64,000 nt of DNA from Pseudeuparius sepicola (Eukaryota; Arthropoda; Insecta; Coleoptera; Anthribidae): positions 15,046,501 through 15,110,500 of the forward strand of contig OY987301.1 in NCBI GenBank assembly GCA_963920635.1. Direction: 5' to 3'. Below, in pieces: positions 46,100 through 58,186 of the stretch. Each line of letters begins with the position of its first letter. Within the stretch, counting starts at the first letter, position 1. Under the pieces are notes generated by a model. The model was given only the letters and a program-made list of their open reading frames with translations, had not been told where the DNA came from and made no database searches. The translations under genes and the position numbers were made by a program.

Positions 46100-46990
46100 A
46101 AATTTTAAAATAGCTCTAAAAAATGTTAAATCGATTGGAAGTTTATACACAAAATTAAAAGATAAGGCACCTATAATTAACCAATCTAATGTTGTTTATT
46201 CAATACCTTGTAACAACTGTAATAATTCATATATTGGTCAAACATCACAAAATTTAAAAAATAGAATTTCAGGACATAAAAGTGATGTCAAATTGCACAA
46301 AAATACTACTGCTTTAAGTGAACATGCTTTTATAACAGGTCATCATTTTAAATTTGACAATGTTTCAATATTACATAGAGAAAAAAATCTTAATAAAAGG
46401 TTATTTCTTGAAATGGTTGAAATTAATAATGATAACAAGTCAATAAATAAAAAAAAAACAGACATCAAAGATTTAAGTTCCATATACTGTTTTATTTTAT
46501 CTTTAAATAATTCTAATAACAATACATCTATTAATATTTCATTGTAACCCTTACATCTTATAATAATTATATAAAAATTTGGATTTCCAGAATGTTGTAA
46601 CATAACCTTGTATCACACCAAGTTTTCTGACACTTTTTGATGATAATTAACCTAAAAAACATTTTTTCTTATTATAAATTTATCTTTTGTTTTTTGAAAC
46701 TAAATTACCTTATTAACAAAAAAACAATTACAAACAAAATTGACGGTATAAATTTTCACACGAAATTATGTAAAAACCTTTTTCTGGCCCTTTTAAACTA
46801 TAAAATCTATCTGGTTTTAATATTGGCAAAACTTCAACATAATCGTGAGTAAAATTTCAACCTTTTCTCAATATTTTCTAATAATTTAAAAATTTTCTAG
46901 CCCTGATGAAGGTCACGAAGTAGAACGAAAGCTTGGTATTATAAAAAGAAGTTAATATATACCTTTCTGGCTGCGAAAACTCGTTATTTT
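46100..46990 (+). mobile_element. Penelope-like element fragment with GIY-YIG domain
   Basis: From about 46101 an open frame reads into VVYSIPCNNCNNSYIGQTSQ, the GIY-YIG endonuclease core of a Penelope-type element, with HAFITGHHFKFDNVSILHRE further on. It stops at 46547. The reverse transcriptase is absent. At 46901-46935 the tail holds CCCTGATGAAGGTC...GAACGAAAGCTTGG, typical of Penelope terminal regions. Short inverted ends TTTAGTAGATAAAAT (about 46079) and ATTTTATCTACTAA (about 46987) bound it. The sequence differs from the element at 26.5 kb. Confidence 0.8.
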
Positions 46991-47964
46991 ATCTACTAAG
47001 TAAAACTACACAGCCGTAAACTAGCTATTTACTAAATAATATATTTCGAAATTGTAGTTGTACTGTAGGATCTACGAAGGTTAGCAGGACACTTTCCGAG
47101 TATTACAGCAGGCAGAGCAAAAATATAGATCGATTTATTTCCTAAATTGTAAAATTTGCCTTTGGTCTTTTAGATATCAACGTTTAAGACGGCCGTGGAA
47201 TTATTTCTAAGCTCTGAGCGATCATAAAGTAATTTCAAGTGACCACCACTGCATTAAGACATAATAGTTGTATGAGCCCCCTCCACTATGCCAACACGGC
47301 TGCTTAACATGACTAATGAAATTGCTCTTGCATTTTCCGCTATTGTTCAAAGTGAACGTAATCGAGAATATATTTTTTTTTTCAATAATATAATAAATTA
47401 GAAATGCAAGGACTTTGCTTTTCTGCTCTGAGAAATATGCAAAGTAATTCTTGCTTGGACAGGACAAATCGGATGCAAAAAGTTATAGTTGATTTGTTTT
47501 TAGTCTGTAATTAAAAGCTTAGTATGAACAAACATTTACGTAGTTATTTAATTGCCATCGTATGAATTTTATACCCTTCACTACTGCTGGAGCTGTTAGT
47601 TTTACAATACGAGTGTAATCTCTTCAATTTATTATACAGGATCAGGATTTATTCATTCTAAAACTCCTGCAATTTCTCAAAACCTATAGTTAATTTGCCT
47701 ATACATTAATTAGTAAGCCAATATTTATTATAGTTTTCAATAAATATCCAACAAGTCTCTTAATTATAAGTAAATATATGTACAGGCATGCATTCCTGCT
47801 GTTAAGACTTTAAACTTGAATTAAACAAAGCCATTGATGCAAATATTTTTTGTATTCTTAAAGAAAAAGACCTTCGAATCTTTCTACACAACTAACCACG
47901 ATCTACTAACACTTTATTGATTTCTGTTGATTTTCTGCAACTAAAATTATCAAAGTATATTTAC
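46991..47964. other. AT-rich intergenic sequence
   Basis: No coding or repeat structure recognised. Confidence 0.4.
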
Positions 47965-48632
47965 CAAAAATTTAATTTTTCGACAAAAAGTCATTCTTGA
48001 TAAAAGTTTCTGCTTCTCGAAAAAATATGGTCCACTTAGGGAATTTTTGATTTTTCTATACAGGGTGCTCAAAAAATACAAAAACATGAAATACCATCAG
48101 GAATAAACTACCTTTATTTTCAAAAATATCAAAAACTTTCTTAGAAAAGTTGTTTAGAATTAAAAGATGTGTGCGATTGTCACTTTCCAAACAAATCAGC
48201 CAACTTCGATTTTTTTTATTGCCAAGTGTGGAACTCCTTTGTTTTTAAAAATATCAAAAGCATTTATTTAGAAAAGTTGTTTAGAATTAAAAGATGTGCC
48301 CGATTGTAACTTTTCAGGCAAATCGACCGACTTTGATTTAAATAGGTAAAAAACAAAAAATCAAAGTCATCCGAATTGCTTGAAAATTTACAATCTGGCA
48401 CGTCTTTTAATTCTAAACAACTTTTCTAAGTAAAAGTTTTTGATATTTTTCAAAATAAATTAAGTTTATTCTTGATGGTATATCATGTTTTTGTATTTTT
48501 TGGGCACCCTGTATAAAAAAGTCCAAAATTCTCTTCGTAGACCATATTTTTTTGAGAAGCAGAAACTTTTATCAAGAATGACTTTTTGTCGAAAAATGAA
48601 ATTTTTGGTCCATTTGTCCTCTTGGGGACGGA
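47965..48632. mobile_element. Foldback MITE (CAGTGTGTCC group), left end truncated
   Basis: The arms mirror each other around about 48300. Left: TTTTTCGACAAAAAGTCATTCTTGATAAAAG. Right: the inverse, ending GGACGGACACACTG then TA. Inner TACAGGGTGC and GCACCCTGTA ends sit in each arm. The left copy lacks the last 30 bp. Confidence 0.82.
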
Positions 48633-48643
48633 CACACTGTATA

Positions 48644-49079
48644 CAGTGACCGGCAGAAAGTTGGACACAAATGGAAAACTTTTTTATTATTAATTTCTCA
48701 GAAAATTTTATTCTTGATAAAAGTTGGAGCATCATTTCAAACTCAAAACGCACATATCAAAATTTTTGGATACGAGGTAGATTCAAAAATGTCAAAATAA
48801 CTCGAGTAAAGTACCCTTATTTTTTAAAATACGGTAAAAAGTTACTTACAAAAGTTGTCTGGAATCAAAGGTGGATGTCAGATTTAAAGTCACAGCCACC
48901 TAGTAAAAAAAAGAAATTTAACTTTTTTGTATTTTTTCGACCACCTTGTGTATTACAAAAAACAAAATACCGCAAGCGCAACTTATCATCGGATAACACA
49001 TGAATTTGCTACTAAACTTTAATTTTGTTCGATTAGGAAAAATATTAAATTTTTGTGTCCAACTTTCTACCGGTCACTG
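48644..49079. mobile_element. 436-bp mariner-type MITE
   Basis: Flanked by TA, with ends CAGTGACCGGCAGAAAGTTGG and the complement. It directly abuts the preceding element. No ORF with a transposase motif. Confidence 0.88.
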
Positions 49080-50929
49080 TATAATAAAATAATAAAATAT
49101 ATATAATTATTGAGGATAGACCATAAATCTGGAAAGTGTTGTTGGTCATTTAAAAAAGTTGTAGATACTTATACTGTATCAACTTTATACAGGATATCAG
49201 TGGCATAACAAACTTAGGATTTGTTAATAATTTAATTTTGTATTTTTACAACTTTGATATCTTATAAAATTTAATAAATTAGAAATGCAACATACCTAGT
49301 GAAGACAATTAAAAAACAATTCGATATGCTTGTGTTGTTCATGTTTCTATAAAGATGAAGGTCTTATACATAGGTTTTACAGGGAGATTTTTCAATGTTT
49401 GTTCTACTTTTATTAGGTGAGTAAGTGATCAATAATTTTTAAGTTTTTGTTAAAATCTTGGCAGAGCAAAACTACAAACTCCATATGTTTACATTCGAAA
49501 GCTAAACAATGCCTGCTAATAATCCTAGTCCAAAACGAAGAAAGTCAAATACAATGAAAGCTTGCTTCTGTACAACTAACAACTATAATAACAGTTACGC
49601 AGTAGTACAACAATTAAACCTCCTTGAGGCGTGCTTTACTTCTGAAAACAGCAATTAAAGGTACTGTTTACTCAAAACGCGGCGGAGTGTCTTTTCGTTT
49701 TATTCACCATTTTTATATGAAGCAGTTTCACAAACGAGCGACAACCATAAACACGTAGTATAATATTTCTAATTCGATTCTAAGAAATTACTAGATTGGC
49801 CTAGAATAGAAACAGGTAGGTACTATAAGCTGTAAAACGTAATACTTAATCCTTTTACTTTTCTCTTGCACCGAATTAATCGAGCTTAGCCAAATTTTTT
49901 AATTGGGAAGAAATCTGCTAATTTGTTTCTAGACCTTTATAAACTATTTACACAGATTAACGCTATTTCGTTATAAAGAAGTCTCTGAGGGCGTATTCAA
50001 TAATAGTCTAAAGTTACAGCGAAAAATCAATTTAATGGACGTGATGATTCAATTACCGATTCAACTTAGTAGTTATGGTAAAAACATGTTTGCTAATATT
50101 TATCTGCTGATTAATTTAAACGGTGCAAGGCCTTTCGAATATGCATGCAGTTTTCCGTTTTTTATATCTAATATCTGTATAATAACGAATTAAAGTCGGC
50201 AATAAAAAATAAATTGGCTGCGGTTATTTTGAAGTGGAAAAGGGACATAGGTACCATTGCCTCCAGATGCAAGAAAGATTTCCTTCCATTTGAGATGTAT
50301 TTTAATAATGAAGAAGAAATACCTATGTATACGTAATAACTGTGTATGTACAATGTACATACCTTTTTCGTATATACTATAGTTAAATGGAAGAGATTAT
50401 TATATCCCAAAAAAGGTAGGCTTTTGAAGGGTATCTATAAAAATCATTAATAAAAAAATATTTTAAAAACAAGCTTTAATTTAAATGCTCTAAAAAGAAG
50501 AAAATAAACTTTGAAATAAATCAAACCAAAGCAAACCCATAATATTTTTGTTACATTATAAAATTGTATGATATTGTATTGAATCTCAACAATAACAGTC
50601 CAAACTTGTTGCCTTGGTTACCACCTTTATTGTTTAGCCTTCACAAATAAACTTGTCAGATACTGTCACTAACAAAGAATATTCTATCAGCTCCAAAAAT
50701 TGCACTAAAATCGCGTTATAACCTTCAACTTCCCCCAGGCCCAATTACCAAGGCTTATATACTCAAATGGAAGCTGGAGACTACTCTAGAATATCCCTGG
50801 CCAATGATGGATGCACAAATCATAAAGTTCTAGTAACTTCTAGAAAACTTATAGAAGTTTTACAGGAAAAACAATGAAAATAAAAGAAAATGTTCAAAAC
50901 AAATGTTCCCAAACTCGATAGAATTGCAT
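49080..50929. other. AT-rich intergenic sequence
   Basis: No gene. A stretch at about 50450-50520 (TTTTAAAAACAAGCTTTAATTTAAAT) resembles one arm of the foldback at 53370. Confidence 0.35.
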
Positions 50930-51195
50930 TGTTTTATGAACGAGTTCCTGTAACCACCTTCCGCCTTGAATTTAGTGTGATGTCACTAAATTTATTCTTT
51001 TCTACTCTTCAAGTCCTTTCATTTGCGATACTCATATTAAGGGGGTTGAAAAGAAAATGTGATCCGCCATCTTGGAGCGGCAGCCATATTGAATTTAGTG
51101 TGATGTCATTAACTTTATAGTTTTCTACTCTTCCAGCTCTTTCATTTGATACTCTTAAAGGGGCTGACAAAAAAATGCATCATCCGCCATCTTGT
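50930..51195. repeat. Two-unit direct repeat of about 115 bp
   Basis: TTGAATTTAGTGTGATGTCA...TTTTCTACTCTTC occurs twice (about 50967 and 51090), each followed by a GAT/CATCCGCCATCTTG box. Related sequence (GTGAGTGACGTCATACTAAA and CAAGATGGCGGA) reappears near 53236, so it is probably part of a dispersed repeat. Confidence 0.6.
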
Positions 51196-51729
51196 GGCGA
51201 CGGCCGTTTTGAAAGTATTACAATATTGAGTATTAGCATTGCATATTGTATTGTCACCAGAACTAAAGGTGTATGCAAAATTTCAGGGCAAGTTAAATAA
51301 AAGTAGTGATAAATTGAAAATCCCATTAAAAGTTTTAGTTGCATTTTAGTAATTAATTACTTCAGCACTTAAACGCAATGTCCTGAAAAACTATAGGGTG
51401 ATCCAACTAAAATTGCCCACCCCAGTATTTTTTAATCGGATAAATAAGTTGGATTTGAAAAAAAAAAATAATGTTTTACATACGCGAGTTCACTAATTTC
51501 CAATTCTGGACCAAGTTTAAGATTCAAGTCTATAGAAGCACGTGTCGATCATAAAATGCATACAAAATAGAAACTGCCACACACGTCACTCTGCATACAG
51601 CCGCAGCAAGTTACTACTGTGGTACCATGCACAAAGGACAGCACCTCGACCTGCGACAAAGTAAACATATAACATATTTATATTGTTGGAATCGTAAAAA
51701 TGCGTGCAATTCAAAAATCCGCAAATATA

Positions 51730-51912
51730 CAGGGTGTTCCATTAAAAAAAGTAAGTTTATATTTTTTTCATAAATTTGCAATGCTCATTTGTTTTATCTA
51801 GTAACAGATCCTAGGGTTCAGAAAAAACCCTACAACTTTCATTTAAGTAATTGTTTTCTAACTCGAAAAATAAAGGCTCTAGGACTGGGTCAAAATATAC
51901 GGGAACACCCTG
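51730..51912. mobile_element. 183-bp MITE
   Basis: Flanked by TA, with ends CAGGGTGTTCC and GGGAACACCCTG. No coding capacity. Confidence 0.8.
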
Positions 51913-52689
51913 TACATCTCGACATTTTTTCTATACAGAAAATATTCTTTAATTTTTTCACAGATTTTGCTGCCGCATTTCTTATTTAAAGATCTTGTAC
52001 AGGCGGTGCGCAATTTTGGTACCTATCCATTGCTATCCATTATAGTAATATCTAATAAATCGCCTTTTAGAGCGATCAATAAAATTATGAGATTGCTTAA
52101 CTATATTTTCTCTGTGCCAATAGGTAGTTAACGAGATTTGTCTGAATGAACATTAAATTATTTAACCGATTCCTTCGATAACAAAAACACAACGAAACGC
52201 TGTATTGGCAAACTGGACTGGGTCAGTGTTGCCAGGTGCAAACTCATAGTAAATAAGTTTTATAGACCGAATTCGTTTGGGACGGAAAAAAGCGCCAGGC
52301 AGTTTAGTGACCTACAAGTGGCGGCTCCGCGTTTCATGGCGTATTATCGCGTCTGCGCGTAATTGTTACGTCATTGGAAAGCAATATCTTTCGCTTTCTA
52401 TACCTAGGCCGTACGGCGGCGACGTCTTCTTCTCACTTCTCATCGAAGCCGAGGTCGTTTCAATTGTTCGGCGTTCGCGGATGCTGCACAGGTTGACTCG
52501 GAATTTATGAATTTATTGATGGAGAAATGGACTAAATTGAGACATGAATTGCGAATGTCGATTGGCAATAGCGCACAGTGATCTAGAGAAAGTGTACCAT
52601 CTATCTAGTTTAATTTCCATATCCAGTTTATTTTCTCACGAAAATAAATCCTATCCTACCGAGCGACAGTACAATGTAAGCTATGCCGG
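51913..52689. promoter_or_regulatory. GC-richer region, possible promoter
   Basis: From about 52260 the GC content rises and CpG dinucleotides become common (for example GGACGGAAAAAAGCGCCAGG, TACGGCGGCGACG). This resembles the 5' ends of the genes above. No clear TATA or initiator is placed. Confidence 0.35.
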
Positions 52690-52903
52690 CCGCTAGCTTT
52701 TCTGTAGCGTTCGAGAGTCAAGAGGTTATTGAACTTTCCACCTCCACCGCACTGGCTGACGCGAATGAGAATGCGTGTTTTAAGCGTGCGTGGAAGCTAT
52801 CGTTGCAGTAGGTTCTTTATTTAGTTTAGTTGGTTTTGATATCTGCGTTGGTGCGTCGCGCGCTTCGTATCTCGGGCGATATGGAAGACAATACAATACG
52901 GAC

Positions 52904-52973
52904 ATGAACATGCAAATACCGTCAACTTCGGCTGTCGGGAATGACGTTGAAAATGTTAAAGTTGAACAATTAA
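52904..52973 (+). CDS. Possible first coding exon of an unidentified gene
   Basis: ATG at 52904 opens 23 codons (MNMQIPSTSAVGNDVENVKV...) and then a GTAAGG donor at 52974. It follows a CpG-rich 5' region. An upstream minimal ORF (ATG at 52881, 8 codons) precedes it, which is common in regulated 5'UTRs. No downstream exon was identified in the window. It could instead be part of a longer unspliced transcript. Confidence 0.35.
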
Positions 52974-53369
52974 GTAAGGGTGTGTGTGAATGTGTAGTGT
53001 GTGCCTTAATAATAAAGGGATTTTCAACATTAAACTTTGCGGATAAGCTTCAATTAATTACTAACTGAAGGGCAAAACCCCCTATGAAAAATTTAACCAC
53101 AAAAATGAATGAATGGCTTTCACAGATATCGCTGTTGTCTATTGAGAATATACTTCTCCCGAACCTGTTAGAGCATCAATGTCACCGCACGCCCCTGGTA
53201 TCGAATGAAAAGGCTCGACGAGTAGAAAACAATAAGGTGAGTGACGTCATACTAAATATAATATGGCGGATGCCCCAAGATGGCGGACTAAATTTCTTTA
53301 CCGCCCTCTTGACATGGGAATCAAAATCATGTATGTATGTACGTACTTAAAAGCACAAAATAAAATAAA

Positions 53370-53668
53370 AATAAAAAACCTTTTTAAAAACAAGCTTTTA
53401 TTTAAGCCATGTAGGTACTAAAATGAATAAAATAAGTTTAGGATTTCGTTAAGATGTTAAACTGCTCAAAAAGCTTCTCACACGAACTGTAAAGAAAATA
53501 CAAAGTACTTTGGAAAGTAGTTGCTTATCAACCAATCACTGTCCAATAAAATTAACTGCCCCAATTTGGCATTGAATTATCTTAACGAAAACCTAAACTT
53601 ATTTTATTCGTTTTAGTACATGGCTTAAATAAAAGCTTGTTTTTAAAAAGGCTTTTTTTATTTTTTTT
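53370..53668. mobile_element. 300-bp foldback element
   Basis: Inverted arms of about 100 bp: AAACAAGCTTTTATTTAAGC and GCTTAAATAAAAGCTTGTTT, with a 90-bp centre. Its left flank carries an ATGTATGTATGTACGTAC simple repeat. Confidence 0.8.
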
Positions 53669-53765
53669 TTAGTAAATAAATCATGCCACGACAACACAAA
53701 AGGAAATTGGGTGCACGAAGATATGCAGATTATGACCACAGACCTATATAACTAGCAAAGCTATA

Positions 53766-55110
53766 CAGGGTGTTCCTCAACCTATACGCATAAACTTGGG
53801 AAATTGCAGCAGAGGACAAATAATGGCCAATTATCGAAAAAAAAATGTAATAAAATATTTTTTGTTTTGTATATACAGTGAAAAACTTTTACAGATAATA
53901 AAAAATTAAGAAGATAACAAGTCATGATAGCACGTACGGTATTTAGCAGTAACTACTTTGTTGTTAGCTGTCTTCAATGACGTCTTAACTGTAAGACGCT
54001 ATTCGTGTTTATTTTCAAGCGATTAGAACAAAAGTATGGCACCTATATACCCCGATTACTGTAAGAAGTCCCGATTTTGTCAGATGACATTCTCCACAAA
54101 ATCCCTAGGAATTTTCTGTTAACCATAGGTATACCTAATATTGGTATATGCGTCGCAACCAGTTAATGACGTCACTCATTGGTATATGATGTGAAAAGTT
54201 AGCCAAGTGATACGAAAAAAAGAACATAATAAAATAAAAACCCTATTGCAATCACGATTATACTGCTACAAATAAAAATAACTATGACTAGAACTCATTT
54301 TAATAATAATTTCAAACGTCATGGAAACACTTTCATTTTGGTATTTTGGTAAAATCGGCTACTTGCGGCAGCGTCTATGGTGCGTACTCAGGCAAATTTT
54401 ATTTTCGTTTTCCGTGTTGTGAAGGTAAAAACCTATATATATTTTGTGGTTTAAAAGGGTTCAAACTTTGGGCAGTGGAAATATTCGCGGGTTTTGTACG
54501 TTTCGTGAGTTTTACCGTTATCTGAGTTGTTCTTGTTCGTGTTATTGTACTTGTTCATTGTGCAAATGGGCTCGTTACTGACCTGAACTTTTGACCCGGT
54601 TGCATTTTTTTGCTCCATTGATGCCAACTTAGGATGTCAAAATTACCAATTGACAGTCCCAGTAAGGACTTCTTATAATAATTTTACTATAGTTTCGTAA
54701 ACGAAGAACTTATGGACATGGTACTAGCATATAGAGGAGCATATCAAAATTCAGTGGCCGCGTCTCATCTTTATGCCCAAAGATTTCCTCAAAGATTACA
54801 TCCAGGAATTGAGTTTTTTGCGTGTGATTCAGCGAGGCAGAGAAATTGGCAACACAAAAAAACAAAACAAAACGGGCCGATCGTGTGGGGCCTCATGACT
54901 CCGCAGGGCTCAACTCTGTATCGAAAATCAAGGAAATAACTTTTTATTTTATTACACTAAATTCAAGTTCTGTGTTTTTTAATTTGAGATGAATTGATAT
55001 AATCTCTAAAACAACAAATATTTGATTACATTTTTTTTTCGATAATTGGCCATTATTTGTCCTTTGCTACAATTTCCCAAGTTTATGCGTATAGGTTGAG
55101 GAACACCCTG
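53766..55110 (+). mobile_element. Mariner-like transposon with DUF4817 HTH remnant
   Basis: 1345 bp flanked by TA, ends CAGGGTGTTCCTCAACCTAT and complement, arms of about 90 bp. At 54690-54830 an ORF reads NEELMDMVLAYRGAYQNSVA and SHLYAQRFPQRLHPGIEFF, the DUF4817 helix-turn-helix found at the N-terminus of many arthropod Tc/mariner transposases. The DDE half is missing. A CTATAG acceptor at about 54690 and a promoter-like stretch at 54380-54600 suggest the original transposase had an upstream exon. Confidence 0.8.
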
Positions 55111-55485
55111 TATAGGTCTGTGTTATGACCTATAAGGTAACCGAAGATGGGTGGTCATTACGCCGTGCTTCAGCCGAGTTCAAATAGTATTTCATTTGTG
55201 TGAAACATAAATTATCACGTCAATCTGAGTCTGAGGCGAAGAAATAATTTTGTACACGACTAGACAAGTGCTACAAAACAATCACATCTGGCTAATTTTT
55301 TCAACCAAATATACCTAGATATATCACCCACCATATCATAAATTGAACAATTTCTTTTAAATATAAAACTCTCTATTTGACAAGTAGGTACCTAAATAAC
55401 CAATATCTTTGAAATAAGCTTTCTAAATAGGTACAAATAGGTATGTACCTATAGCCAGTGACTATAGAAAGAATTATAGTCACTG

Positions 55486-56132
55486 CACGGGCGTAGCCAG
55501 GATTTAGTTTTGGGGGGGGGGGTTTAGTTTGAGAAGTAAATAAAACAACAAAAATATACTTACATGAAATTTAATATCTATATATTCATCCGAAAAACTA
55601 CGACATATTTATAAAGTTGTTAACTTTAAATGAAATGGATAAATTAATTTCGTTCCTCTGCGCTAAATCTAAAACCATTAAAGAAGAAATCTTCGGCTTT
55701 AATATATCCACTACTTCATCTGCATGAATTTCTGTTCCATAGTGAATGTTCATTAGAGCCAAACCATTAAGTCTGTTTTTACTTGTAGTGTTTCGTAAAT
55801 AGTTTTTCAGTCTCCTTAGGCTCGACAAAGACCTTTCTGGGGTAGTAGTGGATATACAGGAATGGTAGCCAAGATTTGTAGTAATGTGTAAATATCAGGA
55901 TAAAGGTTTTTATCGCACATATCTAGACATTCCAAACTAGATTTCGGGGTAGGCAAGTTCGGCTGCAACTGCGTCTGCCTCTCGTCAAAAGATGGCGCTA
56001 GGCGCTACTATTACTACATATATTCAAACGTAATAATAATTTAACTCTTCACTCCTCGTATTTTTAGGTAATATTTTGCTTACTTCGGGGGGGGTTTGAA
56101 CCCCCGAAACCCCCCCCTTGGCTACGCCCGTG
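55486..56132 (-). mobile_element. Non-autonomous hAT element
   Basis: 647 bp with terminal inverted repeats CACGGGCGTAGCCAGGAT / TTGGCTACGCCCGTG and a perfect 8-bp target duplication AGTCACTG (55478-55485 and 56133-56140). On the minus strand 55828-55598 encodes SSLRRLKNYLRNTTSKNRLN, the conserved hATC dimerisation block. The catalytic part is deleted. The ends are G/C homopolymer-rich. Confidence 0.93.
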
Positions 56133-58186
56133 AGTCACTGCTATAGCTGGATCGGATCCCCAAAAAGTATCTTTCAATCACATCACGTGTATTCTTCTAC
56201 AATCACGTCGCGTCGTCTGCTCCTCCTTGTAAAGCTTAAATATTTTAGCCATTTATGGAAACTGGAAATTCCACTTTTGATCTTTAAAATTTTCGGTGAA
56301 ACCCCCCAAACTGGTCATAATAATGTTGATCATCCTTCTGGGACGTCCCTGAATCTATCTATAACTCGTTCAGTCATATATTACTTTTGTTCCTATTATG
56401 CATGCTACAACACCATATGACTTTACTTTATATGGAGGCAACAACCTACTTTATTTCCTCAAGGTACCCAGAGATTTTCTTCTTTGTGTTTGTTATTGTT
56501 GCTGTCAAAATGCCAAGTTTAGAAACTATAAAATACTTTTATACCATGTCTACATGTTTTTTGCTGCTCGAGTGCGAATACTATATTTACGTACTATAGA
56601 TGTTGCAATGTGCCGGCTTGTTTATTTTTAATTTAGCAACTAAAACACTTTCATTTGCCAAACAAATTCGTGCAGTAATGCGGTGCAACAATAACAGTGT
56701 AATAATACGAAATATTTAATAGAGCTCATTAATAGCCCAAAAGTAAAAATAATTCGAACCCAGTAAATGTTTGAAATAACACCTGTTTATTGCTAAAGGT
56801 AGACGGTAAAAACCCATCAGACTTTATGTTTGGCAATACATAAGATACGTGTTATAATTGGGTAAGCTTAATTATATAAAAAATTAAGAGCGTCAAGAAT
56901 ATCTAAGGTTATTGCTAAATTTGGTTAACAAAGACCATCAGGCCACCTTTCAAAGGAGGAACTCTTTATCGTCAATGTTTAATATTATGTATTTAGGTTG
57001 TTTTTGTGGCAATTTAAACGCTTAAGTGAAGAAATAGAAATATTTATAAATTATATCGAGGCTATACTAAACACTTTAATGTGAAATTAGAAAATACCCA
57101 TATCTTAACTAACAGTATTTAGAAACTTTATGAATCAGGGATCACCATTACTTCCACATTTTTAAGGAGTTAAGAAGCTCATTCTATATATAGTAAGATT
57201 TAAAAGACAACGTAGATTTACAGCCACAGGGACCTCAGGCTCAGGATTAAATCAAAGAAGGCATTAAGATTGTTGCGTTCACAAATATTCTATATTATTT
57301 CGTGATATTTTACTGCCACTGACGAAACTTCTATTAATATTAACGTATCCACCGAAGACATGGGACAATTCGACTTGAACAAGTTGTTTGTTAATCGGGG
57401 TATTTTAGGTTAGCAGTATAGTGAAAAACCCAATGAATGTCCAAACTTATCCGTTTACGCCACAAATAAACATTAGTGGATTGGAATGGTAATACTTACT
57501 TACCGATTTCATTGGTAAAGTAATTAAAAAAAAATACCACGATGCAAGTTATACGTAAAGCGTGATGTAACACATGCAATGGCACTTTTGGCTGTGTTCA
57601 ATGTGCTGAAAATTTAAAGCGCTTAGTAGCGCTTTGAACTCCAACTCCAAATAAACGGTAGACATGTAACACATTAGACACCATATTATAACCTAGTTAT
57701 AATATGTTAACGTCAATTGTTACTATTATAATACAAAGCGCTTAAATAGATTTAATGTTTGTGGCTACATTTAAGTATCTAAGCACGAATAAAATATACT
57801 TCATTCAACAATATTTTACTTCCTACATACCTATACCTATACTTACGTATCAATACAAATTTGTTGGTCTAAAAATACCTAATAAAAAATGACAACTTAT
57901 GTACTTGCAACAAAAGATCTAAAAATATATTCGGCCAATAATTGACGACTTAGACATAATTTTAATTTTCATTATTATAATAAAAACTGTAATAGGTATA
58001 AATGCAAACAAATTAGGACTAATGAAGTTAAAATATTACTTGTGTCCTGTTTTTCGGCCCTGTTCAATAAGTACCTAACTATTTTTCAATAAATATAATA
58101 AATACTTATCAACTAGGTACTCGGTAAAAGCTGTCCAATCTTCCCAAAAATGTTATTTTAAATTTGTCACCAGATTTAGTTATTTC
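56133..58186. other. AT-rich intergenic sequence
   Basis: No supported gene or complete repeat. A short perfect hairpin AAAGCGCTTAGTAGCGCTTT lies at about 57617. Confidence 0.4.

Noticed and set aside
53084..53350. 88-codon plus-strand frame
   Set aside because: No family resemblance, and the end is repeat-derived sequence; a GTGAGT donor at 53236 is suggestive but no partner exon was found.
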